NCBI GenBank assembly: GCA_963716235.1
Contig: CAVQTE010000009.1
Coordinates: 90,910 to 154,909, forward strand
Length of the DNA stretch: 64,000 nucleotides
Reading direction: 5' to 3'
DNA from: Sva-07 sp963716235
GTDB lineage: Bacteria; Actinomycetota; Acidimicrobiia; Acidimicrobiales; Ilumatobacteraceae
Each line of letters starts with the position of its first letter. Position 1 is the stretch's first letter. A model generated the notes under the pieces. It was not told the DNA's origin. It ran no database searches and was given only the letters and a program-made list of their open reading frames with translations. Shown here one piece after another: positions 61,404 to 64,000 of this stretch. The position numbers and the translations under genes are program-made.

Positions 61404-62057
61404 ATGGAGCTACGCGAGGCGATTCGTACCAACGGGACCGTTCGGGACTTCACCGGCGAGGCGGTCGACGACACAACGATCGCGAGCATTCTCGACGACG
61501 CACGGTTTGCGCCCTCCGGCGGGAACCGTCAGCCGTGGCGCGTCGCGGTGGTGAACGATCCGGTGTTGCGACGCGAACTGGCGACCCTCATGCAACCGGT
61601 GTGGGACGAGTACCTGGAGACGGCAATGGCGGGCGGCACACCGTTCAACGCCGTCGACTACGTGAAGCCGACCGACATCAGCGCGAACAAGGCCAACTCG
61701 CTGTTGACCAACATCGAGACCATCCCGGTGGTCCTCGCCGTTGCGGTCGACTTGTCGAACGTCGCGATGATGGACGGCGGCCTCGATCGCATGCCGGTGA
61801 CCGGCGGTGCCTCGATCTATCCGTTCTGCTGGAACCTGATGCTGTCGGCGCGGGCCCACGGGCTCGGAGGCGTCATGACCACGTTCCTCAGCCGGGTCGA
61901 GCCGGCCGCGGCGCCGGCACTCGGCCTCCCCGAGCACCATGCACTCGTCGCGACGATCTTCCTCGGCCACCCGGTGCACCAACCGACGAAGCTCAGGCGC
62001 AATCCCGTCGAGTCGTTCACCACCACGAACCGCTTCGACGGCCCCGTGTTCGGTTGA
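61404..62057 (+). CDS. Nitroreductase family protein
   Basis: FMN-binding nitroreductase fold, 217 aa. REAIRTNGTVRDFTGEAVDD and DDARFAPSGGNRQPWRVAVV are the N-terminal FMN motifs. GGASIYPFCWNLMLSARAHG and VATIFLGHPVHQPTKLRRNP close the fold. It differs from the 21575-22222 paralogue in the central part, with no long YVDRFE region. I start it at ATG 61404 (MELREAIR) rather than further upstream inside acn. Substrate unknown. Confidence 0.85.
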   Translation: MELREAIRTNGTVRDFTGEAVDDTTIASILDDARFAPSGGNRQPWRVAVVNDPVLRRELATLMQPVWDEYLETAMAGGTPFNAVDYVKPTDISANKANSLLTNIETIPVVLAVAVDLSNVAMMDGGLDRMPVTGGASIYPFCWNLMLSARAHGLGGVMTTFLSRVEPAAAPALGLPEHHALVATIFLGHPVHQPTKLRRNPVESFTTTNRFDGPVFG

Positions 62058-62059
62058 GA

Positions 62060-62848
62060 TCAGGAAGCGTCGATGGCCGCTCGGACTTCCGCAACGTAGT
62101 CACCGACCGCATCGGGACCGCCGTCCATCAGGCGGCGAACCACGCTGGCGCCCTGGATCACGCCATCGGCGATACGGGTCGCCTGGTACGCCTGTTCGGC
62201 ATTCGAGACCCCGACGCCGACGAGCACGGGCGTGTCGGTGATCGCCTTGAGCCGCGCAGCGAGTGCAGTCGCGGTCTCGGCCAGCGAGTCACGCTCGCCG
62301 GTCACGCCGAGCAGCCCCACCGAGTAGAGGAAACCACACGAACGTGCAGCGACTCGCGGCAACCGCTCATCGGGGGCGGTCGGCGCAGCGAGCATGATCG
62401 TTTCGATGCCCTCCGCGTCGGCGGCCGCGCACCATGGCCCGGACTCCTCCAATGGAAGGTCAGGAAGGATTGCCGCGCTGATCCCCGCCCGCTTCAGCTG
62501 CGACGCGAAGCGCGTCGGACCCGGATGGTGCACGAGGTTGTAGTACGTCATGACGGCCAACGGGATGTCGACGTCGAGACTCGGCACCTCGTCGAGGATC
62601 GACGTCGGCGTGACCCCCAGCTCCAACGCGAACTGAGACGCCTGCTGGATCACCGGCCCATCCATCACCGGGTCGGAGAAGGGGATCCCGATCTCGACGG
62701 CGTCGGCACCATTGGCCGCACACGCCCGGATCGCTGCCTGCCAGCCCGGGTAGCCGCCCGTGATGTACGGAACCAGCAACTTGCGACCCGCATCACGCTT
62801 CGAGCGGAACTCGGTCTCCAGTCGACCGTAGGCGGCCCTCGCCGTCAC
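62060..62848 (-). CDS. trpA: Tryptophan synthase alpha chain
   Basis: Cleaves indole-3-glycerol phosphate to indole and G3P; 262 aa. LVPYITGGYPGWQAAIRACA, VEIGIPFSDPVMDGPVIQQA (catalytic Glu, then the substrate Asp), AILPDLPLEESGPW, SVGLLGVTGERDSL and VGVGVSNAEQAYQ (phosphate site) are all standard. GTG 62848 overlaps the trpB stop as GTGA, the usual coupling for this alpha2beta2 enzyme. Confidence 0.96.
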   Translation of the reverse strand: MTARAAYGRLETEFRSKRDAGRKLLVPYITGGYPGWQAAIRACAANGADAVEIGIPFSDPVMDGPVIQQASQFALELGVTPTSILDEVPSLDVDIPLAVMTYYNLVHHPGPTRFASQLKRAGISAAILPDLPLEESGPWCAAADAEGIETIMLAAPTAPDERLPRVAARSCGFLYSVGLLGVTGERDSLAETATALAARLKAITDTPVLVGVGVSNAEQAYQATRIADGVIQGASVVRRLMDGGPDAVGDYVAEVRAAIDAS

Positions 62849-64000
62849 AGCCGATCCGCCAGGATGTCCATCATCTGAGCGACGTCCTTGTCACCGCGCC
62901 CCGACAGATTCATCAGCACGGTCTGACCCTGCATGTTCGGCGCCTCCCGAGTGATCCACGCCACGGCATGCGCGCATTCCAGCGCCGGGATGATCCCTTC
63001 GGTCTGCGACAGCAGCTGGAAGCCATCGATCACCTCGGCGTCGGTCACCGACGGATACTCGGCCCGGCCGATCGATGCGAGGTAGGAATGTTCGGGGCCG
63101 ACCCCCGGATAGTCGAGCCCGGCCGAGATCGACACCGCCTCCTCGACCTGGCCGACCTCGTCCTGCATGAGGTTGCTGCGCATGCCGTGCACCACCCCGG
63201 GCACACCGCGGCCGATCGCGGCGCCGCCGGCGGGTTCGACACCGACGAGTCGCGTGTCGGCCTCGTCGACGAACCCACTGAAGATCCCCATCGCGTTCGA
63301 ACCGCCTCCGACGCAGGCGACCACGACGTCGGGCATGGCACCGGTCATGTCGACGATCTGGACCCGGGCCTCATCGCCGATGATCGACTGGAACTGGCGC
63401 ACCATGTACGGATATGGGTGCGGGCCGACAACCGACCCGAGGCAGAAGTGGGTGTCGGACACGTTGGCCACCCAGTGACGCATCGCTTCGTTGACGGCGT
63501 CCTTGAGTGTGCGACTCCCACTGTGCACGGCCTCGACCTCGGCGCCGAGCAGCTTCATCCGGAACACGTTGAGTTCCTGGCGTTCGACGTCGACCGCCCC
63601 CATGTACACCTTGCACTCCAGGCCCATGAGTGCAGCGGCCGTGGCGCTGGCGACCCCGTGCTGGCCGGCGCCGGTGTCGGCCACGATGCGCTTCTTGCCC
63701 ATCCGTTTGGCGAGCAGCGCCTGGCCGATGACGTTGTTGATCTTGTGCGAGCCGGTGTGGTTGAGGTCCTCGCGTTTGAGGATCAGGCGGAGACCGAGTC
63801 GGGCGCCGAGGTTGTGGCACTCCGTCATGATCGACGGGCGGCCCGAGTACTGCGTGTGCACCCGGGCCAGCTCGGCGCGGAACTCCGGGTCGATCCACGC
63901 CTCGTCGAAGGCCACCTCGAGCTCCTGGCAGGCCGGCACCAGGGTCTCGGGCACGAATCGTCCGCCGAACTCACCGAATCGGCCGGTCGAGTCAGGTGGA
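62845..64000 (-). CDS. trpB: Tryptophan synthase beta chain (5' end outside the window)
   Basis: PLP enzyme that condenses indole with serine. At least 385 codons are present. The frame is open to the right edge and reads GRFGEFGGRFVPETLVPACQ at the start, so the true start lies beyond 64000. The PLP Lys is in LNHTGSHKINNVIGQALLAK, the Glu motif is TGAGQHGVASATAAALMG, the PLP phosphate loop is CVGGGSNAMGIFSGF, and the end is LSGRGDKDVAQMM. Confidence 0.96.
   Translation of the reverse strand, partial: PPDSTGRFGEFGGRFVPETLVPACQELEVAFDEAWIDPEFRAELARVHTQYSGRPSIMTECHNLGARLGLRLILKREDLNHTGSHKINNVIGQALLAKRMGKKRIVADTGAGQHGVASATAAALMGLECKVYMGAVDVERQELNVFRMKLLGAEVEAVHSGSRTLKDAVNEAMRHWVANVSDTHFCLGSVVGPHPYPYMVRQFQSIIGDEARVQIVDMTGAMPDVVVACVGGGSNAMGIFSGFVDEADTRLVGVEPAGGAAIGRGVPGVVHGMRSNLMQDEVGQVEEAVSISAGLDYPGVGPEHSYLASIGRAEYPSVTDAEVIDGFQLLSQTEGIIPALECAHAVAWITREAPNMQGQTVLMNLSGRGDKDVAQMMDILADRL

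Noticed and set aside
1..64000. Mobile elements, prophage, CRISPR, toxin-antitoxin or biosynthetic cluster
   Set aside because: No transposase, integrase, recombinase, spaced repeat array, small paired genes or megasynthase is present. The P450 with a hydrolase alone is not enough to call a cluster.
1..64000. tRNA, rRNA or riboswitch genes
   Set aside because: All gaps are under 300 bases and none shows a cloverleaf, a CCA end or a recognisable riboswitch core by eye.

Overview
The window is a gene-dense, high-GC chromosomal segment from an actinobacterium. DUF3073-like and DUF3151 proteins, a GuaB1-type enzyme, a Sua5-type TsaC and a secreted CAP protein with DTR...VDxxGW repeats point to Actinomycetota, most likely the class Acidimicrobiia (Ilumatobacter-like). 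That placement is an inference from gene content. There is no tRNA, rRNA, CRISPR array, insertion sequence or prophage, and no gap between genes above 300 bases. The longest gaps are 53933-54172, 42850-42964, 23065-23175 and 17815-17915, each described where it matters.

Layout. 1-5604 (minus): alaS, ruvX, mltG, aroE, aroC. 5646-9282: a Cys-rich protein, a DUF3073-like protein, RNase D, rhodanese, MobA-like, DUF3151. 9317-13037: small membrane protein and MFS transporter facing pyruvate kinase plus a hydrolase. 13058-17814: histidine phosphatase, M18 aminopeptidase, then guaB1-cmk-plsC (minus). 17916-23064: hydrolase-tsaC, then xylulokinase and J-domain protein, nitroreductase and enoyl-CoA hydratase. 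23176-29614: a branched-chain-amino-acid-type ABC system (binding protein on plus, livHMGF on minus behind ctaA). 29654-41163: short units including SDR, queF, a methyltransferase, a heterodimeric ABC exporter and a P1 peptidase coupled to panC. 41160-47901: panC, CPBP protease, secreted CAP protein, ProA-like, MBL hydrolase, LysM lipoprotein. 47944-53932: gltBD. 54173-59046: P450, hydrolase, crotonase, FMN hydroxy-acid oxidase, GntR regulator. 59124-64000: aconitase, nitroreductase, trpBA.

Main points. (1) The ABC binding protein at 23176-24626 is circularly permuted: the segment normally at the C terminus comes before the segment normally at the N terminus. Its LivH permease carries an extra extracytoplasmic beta-sandwich domain. 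(2) A P1/DmpA-type peptidase, a family that includes beta-aminopeptidases, overlaps panC by four bases; panC consumes beta-alanine. (3) About twenty transcription-unit heads carry TANNNT 6-10 bases before the start codon, the layout of leaderless mRNAs; several divergent pairs share overlapping -10 hexamers. (4) About 27 single-base frameshifts interrupt otherwise well conserved genes, 15 of them inside 23.3-28.9 kb. They look like consensus errors, mostly one-base insertions, and gene ends below are given as they would be after repair.
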